NCBI GenBank assembly: GCA_965247065.1
Contig: CBDFGN010000006.1
Coordinates: 3,410,001 to 3,474,000, forward strand
From: CBDFGN01 sp965247065
GTDB taxonomy: Bacteria; Bacteroidota; Bacteroidia; Cytophagales; Cyclobacteriaceae
DNA length: 64,000 nt
Reading direction: 5' to 3'
Part shown: in pieces, positions 43,506 to 52,154 of the stretch
Position numbering within the stretch: position 1 is the first letter of the stretch
Layout: every line of letters begins with the position of its first letter
Translations under genes and position numbers: made by a program
Notes under the pieces: model-generated
Told to the model about the DNA's origin: nothing
Databases searched by the model: none
Seen by the model: the letters and a program-made list of their open reading frames with translations, nothing else

Positions 43506-44075
43506 TCAATCGGCAATATCATAAAATACGGCCCAGTTCTGCATCATTTTAAAGCCTCCTTCGGTCAAGTAAGCTTCCGGATGAAACTGCAGTCCATAAA
43601 TCTCCAGAGTGCGATGCTTGATCGCCATTATCTCATTTGAATCGGTTTTAGCGATTATTTGCAAACAATCGGGAAGATTCTCCAACACCAGCGAATGGTA
43701 CCTTACAACCGTCAATCTTCTAGGTAAATCCTTGAAAAGTGGAGAATCAACGCAGTTTATGCACGAGGTCTTGCCATGCATTGGCCGATCTGCCCTCACC
43801 AGGTCGGCGCCAAATTGAAGTCCGATCGCTTGATGCCCCAGGCAAATTCCAAGAATAGGAATTACGCCGGAATAGTGAGAAAGGATCTGAATCAGATTAC
43901 CGGCAGTTGCTGGTTTTTCAGGGCCAGGCGAAATCACCATACCCTGCAAATTCGTGCCGATCAAGTTATCTAAGGAAATGTTATTTCTAACCACCTTGCA
44001 CTCGACATTAAGTTGGTGCAAGTAATCGAGTAGGTTGTAGGTGAAAGAGTCGTAATTATCAATTAATAAAACCAA
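43506..44075 (-). CDS. pabA: Aminodeoxychorismate/anthranilate synthase, glutamine amidotransferase subunit
   Basis: The 189-residue class I amidotransferase starts LLIDNYDSFTYNLLDYL. The catalytic Cys lies in LGICLGHQAIG, and the His-Glu pair in LQFHPEAYLTEGG. VISPGPEKPATAGN is the PabA/TrpG signature. It supplies ammonia to PabB or TrpE. No partner is adjacent, so it may serve folate, tryptophan or both. It overlaps cvpA by 13 bp. Confidence 0.92.
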   Translation of the reverse strand: MVLLIDNYDSFTYNLLDYLHQLNVECKVVRNNISLDNLIGTNLQGMVISPGPEKPATAGNLIQILSHYSGVIPILGICLGHQAIGLQFGADLVRADRPMHGKTSCINCVDSPLFKDLPRRLTVVRYHSLVLENLPDCLQIIAKTDSNEIMAIKHRTLEIYGLQFHPEAYLTEGGFKMMQNWAVFYDIAD

Positions 44076-44599
44076 GCGGTTGCAGAATCAAATCCTACAC
44101 CTGGGGAATCAAAAAAATCCCGGGTGAAGGGTATTAGAGTTGCGACATAATCAAAGACCATTGGTGCAATGGAGATAACATAAGGATGTAATTTCGATTT
44201 ATTACTTATCTGGGCTGGAATATCAAGTCCAATCAATGACGACACCCAGAATACAAGGCTGATTGCGAAAGCCCATTTCAGAGCTCCGACAAATGATCCG
44301 ACAAAATTGTCGATTGAGCCCAGGGGTGTATAATCCAGGGCCTTCTTAAGGGCGTGCCCAATGTAATTGACAACCAAAATAGTGAGCACAAAAATCACTA
44401 TAAAAAGGACAAAGGGAGCAACGCGACCGAAATTATCGTGAAGTAATTCTAAAAACGAACTACTGAGATCCATTAGTTTCAAGCCCAGTATGATCGCGGT
44501 TAAAAAGGCAATGATGGAGGCCAATTCCATCAGGAGACCTTTTCTGAAGCCCCTGAAGGCCCCAAAGGCAACAATAATCAGGATGATAACGTCCAGCAT
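44063..44599 (-). CDS. CvpA family membrane protein
   Basis: The 178-residue protein has four membrane helices. The CvpA opening LDVIILIIVAFGAFRGFRKG and later TPLGSIDNFVGSFVGALKW are typical. The family is linked to colicin V production and to envelope stress or bile resistance, without a settled mechanism. It lies between yqeY and pabA, 8 bp from the former. Confidence 0.88.
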   Translation of the reverse strand: MLDVIILIIVAFGAFRGFRKGLLMELASIIAFLTAIILGLKLMDLSSSFLELLHDNFGRVAPFVLFIVIFVLTILVVNYIGHALKKALDYTPLGSIDNFVGSFVGALKWAFAISLVFWVSSLIGLDIPAQISNKSKLHPYVISIAPMVFDYVATLIPFTRDFFDSPGVGFDSATAWFY

Positions 44600-44607
44600 T
44601 CTTGTAG

Positions 44608-45060
44608 TTATTGCCCAAGCAAGGACTTGACCATTTCTGAGATCCGCCTACCTTCTGCTTTTCCAGCCAAAGCTTTGGTCGCAACGCCCATAACCTTCCC
44701 CATGTCTTGCATTGAGGATGCACCGGTCTGATCTACAATAGATCGTAGTTTCTGTTGCAATTCATTATCGGTCAACGCTTGAGGCAAGTAACGGTTGATA
44801 ATCTCCAACTCGGCCATCTCAGTTGAGAAAAGGTCATCCCGGTTTTGTTCTTTATATAATTCCGCAGATTCCTTTCTCTGTTTGGATGCCTTAAGAAGCA
44901 ATTTCATCTCCACTTCCTGACTGAGATGGTGTCGGGCGCCTTTTTCTGTTTCAGCCAGCAGAATCTGAGATTTAATGGCTCGTAAGGTTCTCATCTCATC
45001 CTTGGACCTATTCAGAATTGCAGTTTTCAGGTCGGATTCTATCTTTTTTTTCAAGCTCAT
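44608..45060 (-). CDS. GatB/YqeY domain protein
   Basis: The protein has about 150 residues. SLKKKIESDLKTAILNRSKDE, MRTLRAIKSQILLAETEKG and the C-terminal QDMGKVMGVATKALAGKAEG match YqeY, which shares the tRNA-binding tail of GatB. Its role is unclear; tRNA-related amidation is suspected in the family. The start ATG 45060 follows a TAAATTTG -7-like element at 45109-45102. Confidence 0.9.
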   Translation of the reverse strand: MSLKKKIESDLKTAILNRSKDEMRTLRAIKSQILLAETEKGARHHLSQEVEMKLLLKASKQRKESAELYKEQNRDDLFSTEMAELEIINRYLPQALTDNELQQKLRSIVDQTGASSMQDMGKVMGVATKALAGKAEGRRISEMVKSLLGQ

Positions 45061-45127
45061 TACAAGCAATGAGAAATATTGGTTATTAGTAAATTTAAGG
45101 GCAAATTTAGCTAATTAATGGTTCCGG

Positions 45128-45841
45128 ATGACTCGCTTAAGCGTAAATATCAATAAGATTGCAACTCTGAGAAATGCTCGAGGCGGTAATAATCCAAACT
45201 TGCTCAAGGTAGCTTTGGATTGCGAAAGATACGGAGCTCAGGGAATTACGGTGCATCCGAGGCCAGATGAAAGACACATACGATACCAGGATGTGCTCGA
45301 GCTTAAGGAAGTGGTGCACAGCGAATTCAATATTGAAGGATATCCTGACTCAAGGTACTTGGAGTTGGTTTCCCGAGTTGAGCCGGATCAGGCCACCCTG
45401 GTTCCCGACCCGCCCGATGTGCTCACTTCTAATGCAGGTTGGGATACCATCCGGAACCGAACCCAGCTAGTTGATTCGATCCAAGAGCTTAAGCAGCAAG
45501 GAATTCGCACTTCATTATTTGTGGATCCTAATCCAGAAATGATTGCGGGCGCTGCGGAAGCTGGAGCAGACAGAGTTGAGCTTTACACCGAACGATATGC
45601 TGGAACCTACCATGAAGACTCGAAAAAAGCGATCGAACCGTATCTGACCGCAGCCTTGGCAGCGAGGAATTTGAATCTTGGCCTTAATGCAGGCCATGAC
45701 CTGGATCTTTTTAATTTGAAATTTCTTAGACAAAATATCCCGTTCCTGGACGAAGTGTCAATTGGCCATGCCCTAATCTGCGACTCTCTTTATTATGGGC
45801 TGGAAAACGCTATCCAGCAGTACTTAAGGGCGCTTAAGTAG
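45128..45841 (+). CDS. pdxJ: Pyridoxine 5'-phosphate synthase
   Basis: The 237-residue TIM barrel opens TRLSVNINKIATLRNARGG. It contains GITVHPRPDERHIRYQD, VSLFVDP-like TSLFVDPNPEMIAGA, and HAGHDL-type NAGHDLDLFN with catalytic His residues. It condenses 1-deoxyxylulose-5-phosphate with aminoacetone-3-phosphate in DXP-independent-of-Pdx1 vitamin B6 synthesis. It is divergent from yqeY. Confidence 0.96.
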   Translation: MTRLSVNINKIATLRNARGGNNPNLLKVALDCERYGAQGITVHPRPDERHIRYQDVLELKEVVHSEFNIEGYPDSRYLELVSRVEPDQATLVPDPPDVLTSNAGWDTIRNRTQLVDSIQELKQQGIRTSLFVDPNPEMIAGAAEAGADRVELYTERYAGTYHEDSKKAIEPYLTAALAARNLNLGLNAGHDLDLFNLKFLRQNIPFLDEVSIGHALICDSLYYGLENAIQQYLRALK

Positions 45842-45850
45842 AACCAGCCT

Positions 45851-46618
45851 ATGAAACTTTTTCACCGTGAGTTTGGACAGGGAAAGCCCCTGTTAATAGT
45901 GCATGGGCTCTTCGGTTCTTCCGACAACTGGGTTACCATAGGTCGCAAACTGTCCACCGCCAGAAGAGTTTTTCTGGTTGATCTAAGAAACCATGGGCGT
46001 TCGTTTCATTCGGAGGAATTCAATTTGAATGCCTTGGCACACGATATTCTGGTGTTCGTCAATTCGGTTGGCCTCGAACGGATTGACATTATGGGGCATT
46101 CCCTTGGTGGGAAGGCGGCCATGAGCTTTAGTCTAGAAAATGACCGCCTGCTGGATAAGCTGATCGTAGTCGACATTGCTCCAAAGCTGTATCCCGTCCA
46201 CCATCGGGACTTGGTCCAAGCAATGCTGGAACTGGACGTCAAATCTTTGTCAAACCGGAAACAGGCCGACTGGGAACTTGGCAAGTCTATTGCTAGTTTG
46301 GCAGTGCGTCAGTTCTTATTGAAAAACTTGGCCAAGGATGAGGATGGAAGTTTTTTCTGGCGGCTGAATTTGGCGGTAATAAGTAATGAGTTGCACCAGA
46401 TCGGACAGAATATTGACGCGACTGCATCTATTTCCAATCAAACACTTTTCATACGCGGATCGAGATCGGATTACATTGAAGTCCCGGAGGACCTTAAGTT
46501 GATTCACGCACTATTCCCAAATTATCAAATACAGGAATTGGACGCAGGTCACTGGCTACATGCAGAAAAGCCGGTCGAGTTTTCAGAAATTGTTCAATCA
46601 TTTTTGGATCAAGGCTGA
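45851..46618 (+). CDS. Alpha/beta hydrolase, YbfF-like esterase
   Basis: The 255-residue protein shows IVHGLFGSSDNWVTIGRKL, LRNHGRSFHSEEFN, and the nucleophile elbow IMGHSLGGKAAMSF. RGSRSDYI provides the acid and DAGHWLHAEKP the His. It fits the YbfF/YtxM acyl esterase group. It follows pdxJ by 9 bp and converges on the DUF2905 gene, overlapping its tail. Confidence 0.9.
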   Translation: MKLFHREFGQGKPLLIVHGLFGSSDNWVTIGRKLSTARRVFLVDLRNHGRSFHSEEFNLNALAHDILVFVNSVGLERIDIMGHSLGGKAAMSFSLENDRLLDKLIVVDIAPKLYPVHHRDLVQAMLELDVKSLSNRKQADWELGKSIASLAVRQFLLKNLAKDEDGSFFWRLNLAVISNELHQIGQNIDATASISNQTLFIRGSRSDYIEVPEDLKLIHALFPNYQIQELDAGHWLHAEKPVEFSEIVQSFLDQG

Positions 46619-46834
46619 CCTAAACGGCGAGCAAGGTTTATGATTATGGTGATCAGGGGCGCTAATGATCAAGCTAGTTGTTAAAGGGAAATATAGGGTG
46701 AAGTTCCTTTTCCGGAAAATAAAATCTCCGGGGAGCTTGCCAACCGGGATTCTATCAAAAAAATATAAGACAATTCCCAAGACCACGATAATTAGCCCAA
46801 TCCATATCAACCACGCTCCCATAGATTTGCTCAT
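46598..46834 (-). CDS. DUF2905 small membrane protein with a frameshifted C-terminus
   Basis: WLIWIGLIIVVLGIVLYFF, RIPVGKLPGDF and NFTLYFPLTTSLIIS match DUF2905, a ~65-75 residue protein with two membrane helices. After LIIS the frame runs into a polar tail (APDHHNHKPCS). Dropping one C from a C4 run at 46655-46658 restores PLITIIINLARRL, a proper second helix, ending at TGA 46609-46611. A one-base insertion, real or from sequencing, is therefore likely. Function is unknown. Confidence 0.75.
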   Translation of the reverse strand: MSKSMGAWLIWIGLIIVVLGIVLYFFDRIPVGKLPGDFIFRKRNFTLYFPLTTSLIISAPDHHNHKPCSPFRSALIQK

Positions 46835-46846
46835 AACCTATGGAAT

Positions 46847-47578
46847 ATGAAAGACCATCAACAAAATAAGGGGCGCGTCTTCTTGATTCCAACACCTATT
46901 GCCGAAAAGACCCAGAATAGAGTACTCCCTAGAGAAGTATTCCAAACTTGTTCATCCTTAGACCTTTATCTTGCTGAAAATGTACGATCAGCCAGGAGGT
47001 TCATTAGCAGTCTGGATCTTGACGTTTCCATTAATAAAATTGAAATCGAAAAGATCCCTGCGGATTTGGATTCGGATTTAATTCAAAGGGTGCTGGGGTT
47101 AGTAGAATCGGGCCGGGATCTTGGAATTGTTTCTGAGGCCGGATGTCCTTCTGTTGCCGATCCGGGATCATCAATTGTTGCTGAAGCCCATAAACGTGCC
47201 ATTAAAATTGTTCCTCTAGTAGGTCCAAGTTCTATTCTCTTGGCATTAATGGGCTCCGGGCTAAACGGACAGTCCTTTCGATTTCACGGTTACCTGCCAA
47301 TTCAAAAAGAGCCGCTTTTTTCTATCCTAAAGGGACTTGAGCGAGAACTGGCCAAAACTGGAACCACCCAGATCTTTATGGAGACCCCCTACAGAAATAG
47401 GAGCATTTTCGATTCCATATTGAAAGTTTGCAGGCCCGAAGTGCTCTTGTGTGTTGCTAAAGATCTTACCGGAGTCAATATGTTCATTAGGACCCTTGCA
47501 GTTGGCAAATGGCAGAAAAGGCAAATGGAGTGGCCCAAACAACCTACGATTTTTTTGATTGGCAGGTCTGAATATTGA
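46847..47578 (+). CDS. Tetrapyrrole-methylase-fold SAM methyltransferase (RsmI-like)
   Basis: The 243-residue protein has FLIPTPIAEKTQNRVLP, LAENVRSARRFIS, GIVSEAGCPSVADPGSSIV and LVGPSSILLALMGSGLNGQ, all in the order seen in RsmI. RsmI itself methylates the 2'-O of C1402 in 16S rRNA. This protein differs in its N-terminal motif and belongs to a Bacteroidota-common paralogue group, so the RNA target is uncertain. It is upstream of metK, which makes its SAM cofactor. Confidence 0.85.
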   Translation: MKDHQQNKGRVFLIPTPIAEKTQNRVLPREVFQTCSSLDLYLAENVRSARRFISSLDLDVSINKIEIEKIPADLDSDLIQRVLGLVESGRDLGIVSEAGCPSVADPGSSIVAEAHKRAIKIVPLVGPSSILLALMGSGLNGQSFRFHGYLPIQKEPLFSILKGLERELAKTGTTQIFMETPYRNRSIFDSILKVCRPEVLLCVAKDLTGVNMFIRTLAVGKWQKRQMEWPKQPTIFLIGRSEY

Positions 47579-47589
47579 GCCATTTCCTA

Positions 47590-47597
47590 TAAATTTG
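47590..47597 (+). promoter_or_regulatory. -7 element upstream of metK
   Basis: TAAATTTG fits TAnnTTTG and stands 24 bases before the metK ATG. A -33 TTG at normal spacing is not obvious. The short leader leaves no room for a SAM riboswitch. Confidence 0.35.
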
Positions 47598-47621
47598 TGA
47601 CCCCTCAATTTTCAGACAAGA

Positions 47622-48902
47622 ATGAATTACCTATTCACTTCGGAATCTGTTTCCGAAGGACACCCCGATAAGATAGCAGATCAGATCTCTGACGCACTTT
47701 TGGACAATTTTCTGGCCCAGGACCCTGATTCTAAGGTAGCCTGTGAGACCTTGGTCACCACTGGTCTAACGGTCTTGAGCGGAGAGGTCAAATCCAACGC
47801 CGTCCTGGATGCTCCCCGTATAGCCAGGAATGTAATTAAGGCAATTGGTTACGACAAAAGCGAACTGCAATTCGAGGCTGAGTCTTGTGGAGTCATCTCT
47901 ACTTTACACGAGCAATCGCCCGACATCAACCAGGGGGTAGAAGCTGGAAAAGGATTGCACAAAGAGCAGGGCGCAGGGGACCAGGGTATGATGTTCGGAT
48001 ATGCTACCGACGAGACGGACAATTATATGCCGTTAGCCTTGGATATTTCCCACAGACTCTTACGGGAACTGGCCCAGATCAGGAAGGAAAAGAATTCCAT
48101 GACATACCTAAGGCCTGACTCCAAATCGCAAGTAACCATTGAATATGATCACAACAACATTCCGTTGAGAATAGACGCTATTGTCATTTCTACACAACAC
48201 GACGAGTTTGACCGAGAGGACCGAATGCTGGAAAAGATCAGTGATGATGTCAAAAACATCCTAATACCGCGAGTCCAGGATCAGCTTTCAACCAAGAATC
48301 AGAGGTTATTCAACGCTGAAATTAAATATCATATAAACCCTACCGGAAAATTTGTAATCGGCGGGCCTCATGGAGACACTGGCTTAACCGGCCGCAAGAT
48401 CATCGTTGACACTTATGGTGGCAAGGGAGCTCACGGAGGTGGAGCCTTTTCGGGAAAGGATCCATCTAAGGTTGATCGATCAGCCGCTTATGCCACACGG
48501 CACATCGCGAAGAACCTGGTGGCGGCTGGAGTTTGCAACGAGGTCTTGGTTCAGGTGTCGTATGCTATCGGGATTCCAAATCCCATGGGTATTTACGTTA
48601 ATACTTTTGGGACTTCAAAAATTGACCTTTCCGACGCGGAAATAGCTGACAAGGTGGACGGTATTTTCAAAATGACCCCTTCAGCGATTATAGAAAGGCT
48701 CAAGCTCAAATCTCCCATTTATTCCGAAACTGCGGCATATGGACATATGGGACGCGAACCTCAAATACTCAATAAATCATTTCCTGTAAACGGGAAAATA
48801 AGCGAACTGCAGGTAGAGACCTTTACCTGGGAGAAGCTAGATTATGTGGAAGAACTTCAACGCGAGTTCGGCATTCAGCTCACCCACTCGGTCACTTCTT
48901 AG
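47622..48902 (+). CDS. metK: S-adenosylmethionine synthetase
   Basis: The 426-residue enzyme forms SAM from methionine and ATP. LFTSESVSEGHPDKIADQIS, GAGDQGMMFGYA, GGPHGDTGLTGRKII and GGGAFSGKDPSKVDRSAAY are the metal, ATP and phosphate loops. VSYAIGIPNP and FTWEKLDYVEELQ complete the family pattern. It is slightly longer than the E. coli protein. It converges on the hpf gene with an 11-bp overlap. Confidence 0.98.
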   Translation: MNYLFTSESVSEGHPDKIADQISDALLDNFLAQDPDSKVACETLVTTGLTVLSGEVKSNAVLDAPRIARNVIKAIGYDKSELQFEAESCGVISTLHEQSPDINQGVEAGKGLHKEQGAGDQGMMFGYATDETDNYMPLALDISHRLLRELAQIRKEKNSMTYLRPDSKSQVTIEYDHNNIPLRIDAIVISTQHDEFDREDRMLEKISDDVKNILIPRVQDQLSTKNQRLFNAEIKYHINPTGKFVIGGPHGDTGLTGRKIIVDTYGGKGAHGGGAFSGKDPSKVDRSAAYATRHIAKNLVAAGVCNEVLVQVSYAIGIPNPMGIYVNTFGTSKIDLSDAEIADKVDGIFKMTPSAIIERLKLKSPIYSETAAYGHMGREPQILNKSFPVNGKISELQVETFTWEKLDYVEELQREFGIQLTHSVTS

Positions 48903-49194
48903 CGCGCAACCTTTCTTTGTGTCTTTGTAGTTGCTTCCGCAGTGCTTCGACAGCCAGGTCAGCTGCCGTTTCAAATGTACTACTCTTTTCCTTGGCGAAT
49001 AGTTGATTGCCAGGAATATTGACCTTAATCTCAACCAATTTGTTAGAGTTCGAATCGTCCTTGTTAAGCCTTAGAAACACCTCACCGTCAATAATCCGAT
49101 CATAAAAGGTTTCCAGTTTATTGGCTCTTTTTTGAATGAAATCTACCAACTTCGGATCTGCGTCGAAGTGAATTGAATGCATTTGAAGTTTCAT
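48892..49194 (-). CDS. hpf: Ribosome hibernation factor HPF/RaiA (short form)
   Basis: The protein has 100 residues from ATG 49194. MKLQMHSIHFDADPKLVDFI, then VEIKVNIPGNQLFAKEKSSTFETA and VEALRKQLQRHKERL match the HPF/YfiA fold, a beta-alpha-beta-beta-beta-alpha protein that binds the 30S decoding site and stops translation in starvation. An in-frame start 48 bp upstream would run into xerC and is less likely. Last gene of rpsU-xerC-hpf. Confidence 0.92.
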   Translation of the reverse strand: MKLQMHSIHFDADPKLVDFIQKRANKLETFYDRIIDGEVFLRLNKDDSNSNKLVEIKVNIPGNQLFAKEKSSTFETAADLAVEALRKQLQRHKERLRAKK

Positions 49195-49216
49195 ATATCC
49201 TGTATTAGAATGTTGA

Positions 49217-50092
49217 TTAGGCTTTTGGGTGAGCCCGATCAAATGCCGCCTTGATTTTCTCGAGGGAATTATGGGTGTATACCTGGGTTGATGCTAAACT
49301 TGTGTGTCCCAATAAATCTTTGACCGCATTCAAATCAGCGCCCTTATCCAATAAATGGGTGGCAAAACTATGCCTTAGTACATGAGGGCTTTTCTTGTCC
49401 GACGATGTAAATAAATTTAGATATTTTTTGACAATTCTATATACGAACATCGGATAAGTTTTTCTCCCAGTATCGGTAATTAAAAGGTAGTCAAATCGTC
49501 GCTTGAATCTCTCGAGCCTGAATTCTTGGTAATGGGCCAAAACCTGCAGAAGACCTCTTGAAAACGGTATGATCCTTTCTTTGTTTCTTTTTCCCAAAAC
49601 TTTGATCGTGCAGTCCAATTTGTTGAGATCCCCTTCTTTGAGATTAATCAACTCGTTGAGCCTTATTCCAGTACCGTAGAGCATTTCCAATAATAATTTG
49701 TCCCGGGCGCCTTCGAATGACTCAAATTCAAATTGGTCCAGGAGTATCGCCAGGTCCTTCTCTTGCACAAACTGCGGCAGCTGCTTGTCGGTCTTGAGCG
49801 GTTTGAGCTTCCAAGTAGGGTCATTGGCAATGACCTCTCTTCGAAGCAGGAATTTGTAGTAGGATTTTAAACAGGCTAATTTCCGATTTACCGACCGGGA
49901 ACCCAACCGCTGCTCGACCAAGGAGATAATCCAGGCTCTCAATATAGGATGTGAGGCAGATTCAGGGTTCTGTCCTGGATGATTTTCCATCAGGAATGCC
50001 TGGAATTGCGCCAGGTCGTTTTGATATGATTGAATTGTGTGAGGACTATATCTCCTTTCGAAGTTCAGGTAGTTCAGAAAGAAATCGATCAA
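49217..50092 (-). CDS. xerC: Tyrosine recombinase XerC
   Basis: The 291-residue protein has the catalytic residues Arg144 (TGIRLNEL), Lys168 (VLGKRNKER), His237 and Arg240 (HVLRHSFATHLL), His263 (LLGHTSLAST) and Tyr272 (VYTH). The N-terminal SAM-like domain opens FFLNYLNFERRYSPHTIQSY. It resolves chromosome dimers at dif. The rpsU-xerC-hpf order is a known Bacteroidota arrangement, so this is the housekeeping enzyme and not an integrase of a mobile element. Confidence 0.93.
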   Translation of the reverse strand: MIDFFLNYLNFERRYSPHTIQSYQNDLAQFQAFLMENHPGQNPESASHPILRAWIISLVEQRLGSRSVNRKLACLKSYYKFLLRREVIANDPTWKLKPLKTDKQLPQFVQEKDLAILLDQFEFESFEGARDKLLLEMLYGTGIRLNELINLKEGDLNKLDCTIKVLGKRNKERIIPFSRGLLQVLAHYQEFRLERFKRRFDYLLITDTGRKTYPMFVYRIVKKYLNLFTSSDKKSPHVLRHSFATHLLDKGADLNAVKDLLGHTSLASTQVYTHNSLEKIKAAFDRAHPKA

Positions 50093-50153
50093 AGCTGCAC
50101 CGTTTATTCAGTACTAACTTACCCAAAAATGTGGAAAACCGAGCTGGTAGGAA

Positions 50154-50348
50154 TTAATAATTTTCCTCGGCGTACATCTTCTGGCGATAGGCCGCCTTCA
50201 GCTTCACCCCTCTTTTCTTGATAGAAGGCTTCAGGTAAAAAGTACGGGAGCGCAGCTCCCTCAGTACTCCTGTTCGTTCAAACTTCTTCTTAAACCTCTT
50301 CAGAGCCTTGTCGATTGACTCGTTATCTTTCACATTAATTACGATCAT
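50154..50348 (-). CDS. rpsU: 30S ribosomal protein S21
   Basis: The 64-residue basic protein reads VINVKDNESIDKALKRFKKK and RTGVLRELRSRTFYLKPS, a typical bS21. Bacteroidota S21 and a paired hibernation factor in one operon fit growth-linked control of ribosome use. A good promoter lies just upstream. Confidence 0.97.
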   Translation of the reverse strand: MIVINVKDNESIDKALKRFKKKFERTGVLRELRSRTFYLKPSIKKRGVKLKAAYRQKMYAEENY

Positions 50349-50367
50349 ACAAAACCAAATTGGAGTG

Positions 50368-50399
50368 CAAATTTAAAACTTAATTCTAAAACAATCAAA
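50368..50399 (-). promoter_or_regulatory. Promoter of rpsU-xerC-hpf
   Basis: On the minus strand TAAATTTG (50375-50368) matches TAnnTTTG and TTTG (50399-50396) lies 20 bases upstream as -33. The start of transcription would fall about 10-15 bases before the rpsU ATG at 50348. Confidence 0.6.
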
Positions 50400-50491
50400 A
50401 GACGCTAAAGTAAATTAATGAGCCAAGGTGATTCGGTCGTCATCATAAACCTGCCGTCTCCACTTCGACGCCCAACCTATTTGAAGATGAC

Positions 50492-51559
50492 TTAAGTTGT
50501 ATTCCCGTCGATTGATATTGAACATGACCAGACCGCTTCGGAAACCCCTTTTTTCTTTATTTCAATCAGTTCCTCATATCCTATCAATTGGTGGTTCTTG
50601 TGATAGCCAATTCCGTAATAGGGGTCAACGATTATCCATCTTTGCATGTAGGGATTCCAGTACTCAATGAATTGGTGAAAGCCCACCCCATCATCAACAA
50701 AGTGGATGTGCTGGGTCGGAATCCTGAACTGAAGTAACAAGTCCGAAACCGACAAGGAGGCCTGCTGACAATATGCCGATTGGCTTGGTTCGGAAAAAAA
50801 GCGGTTGAACCAGGAGGAGTCGGTTAGTAGGGGCTCGATACGATTCCCAAATTTAATCCTTACTGCTTTCGGCATTTTTAATTGCTGATTAACTGTGGCG
50901 CAGACCGAAAGAACGTTATTGTGATAATTGACACTGTCAAAATCTTCCAACCCAAGAGCGTCAAGGAGATCCTGACTCTCCCGCTCCAATGAAACCTCAT
51001 CAACTTTTCTGATTCGGAAGTGGTCAAACCGGACCGATGCGTTTATGCCACTATCAAAACCGAGCGATACCTGAACAGTATCTAATTCGTGAGAATAGAA
51101 TTTGGCCATTAGCTCTCCGGAGTAATTAGGAAATGATTTCATGGCTGTTTTATGCTTCGCCAACACTCTGGATCCACTTGGGGTAGCAATGGTAAATCCC
51201 CCGTAATGCCAGTCATGAATATCTCCCGAGACCATAACCGAAGCCAAATAGTAGGTTCTGGGTTCCACCACAATAGACTGATGCAGATAGTAAGCCCCCT
51301 GGGTATTCGCTCGTACATGAAGGGCCCAATCGCCTTCAAAGGAGCTATCCGATTGACGGAAGGCATAAGTTGCGAGAGGGTTTACAAATTTCCATCCAGA
51401 CGGCTGGAAAGGTGTATCCCACGCCTCAAAGTTGCCATTCTGCACCAAGTTGTAAATAGCAAGACCGTCACTTGTAGTGCCGATAATCTCAGGTTGAGGT
51501 ACTGGTCTACAGGCGAAGGGCAAAAAAAGTACGAAAATATATTTGCAACGACAGTTCAC
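50492..51559 (-). CDS. Lipoprotein with transglutaminase-like catalytic triad
   Basis: The 355-residue protein has a lipoprotein signal (FVLFLPFACRPVPQP, lipobox PFAC). A beta-sandwich-like region at about residues 35-180 (NLVQNGNFEAWDTPFQPSGW) resembles carbohydrate-binding modules of the NGNFE type. The C-terminal part places Cys in SAYCQQASLSVSDLLL, His in VGFHQFIEYWNP and Asp in WIIVDPYYG, the order of a transglutaminase-fold triad. It overlaps the upstream glycosyltransferase pseudogene by 4 bases, so it was co-expressed with it. The real substrate is unknown; a role in surface glycan or protein handling is inferred. Confidence 0.72.
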   Translation of the reverse strand: MNCRCKYIFVLFLPFACRPVPQPEIIGTTSDGLAIYNLVQNGNFEAWDTPFQPSGWKFVNPLATYAFRQSDSSFEGDWALHVRANTQGAYYLHQSIVVEPRTYYLASVMVSGDIHDWHYGGFTIATPSGSRVLAKHKTAMKSFPNYSGELMAKFYSHELDTVQVSLGFDSGINASVRFDHFRIRKVDEVSLERESQDLLDALGLEDFDSVNYHNNVLSVCATVNQQLKMPKAVRIKFGNRIEPLLTDSSWFNRFFSEPSQSAYCQQASLSVSDLLLQFRIPTQHIHFVDDGVGFHQFIEYWNPYMQRWIIVDPYYGIGYHKNHQLIGYEELIEIKKKGVSEAVWSCSISIDGNTT

Positions 51560-52051
51560 GGCAATTGGACCAAAAAAGCACGAGCCCCTGGAGCCGAGAA
51601 TTCGGCGAGCTTGGGCAGTTTCAACGATTCTACATGTTCTTCAATGTATTCAATACCCTCTGGAGGAGAGGGATGGGAAAATACAAACCAGGTTCTACCG
51701 GTTAACAGTTTAACCTCGCTCCAGAATCGCTCAGGTTTATCTAATTTTTTCCCATACCTGCGCCTTATCTCAGCTGGAAAGATCAACGGCTCATAGTACT
51801 GGAAAGCGGGTACGCTGGAGCAATAAACATAGATCAGATCTTCGGTTTCATGGGCTTCTGCAATGGACTGGAGGACTGGTCGAATATGCTCCCCAAATCG
51901 TGGCTCCTTAAATTCTTCCCATGATTTTTGCAGGCTCGGGAACATCAGGTAAAGTGTCAAAGCCAGCGCAACGAAAATCTTGGAAAAAAGTAATCGCCCT
52001 GGAATTGAATCCCAGAGGCCAGCAGGATAATAATGCCCGAATAGTAATATA

Positions 52052-52063
52052 ACGTGAGTTCGA
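52052..52063 (+). repeat. IS982 left terminal inverted repeat
   Basis: ACGTGAGTTCGA, preceded by the target duplication TAATATA. Confidence 0.9.
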
Positions 52064-52154
52064 TATAAAATAGAGTAGTTTATTGATAGAAAAAAGGCAG
52101 AAAATTAGTATATTAAGTCATTGACAATCAACAAAATAACTAATATTTCTGCCT

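Noticed and set aside
47579..47621. SAM riboswitch upstream of metK
   Set aside because: Only 43 bases separate the genes and the predicted leader is shorter still; no stem set is visible.
49217..50092. Integrase of a genomic island
   Set aside because: Neighbouring rpsU and hpf and the lack of attachment-site repeats point to the housekeeping XerC.
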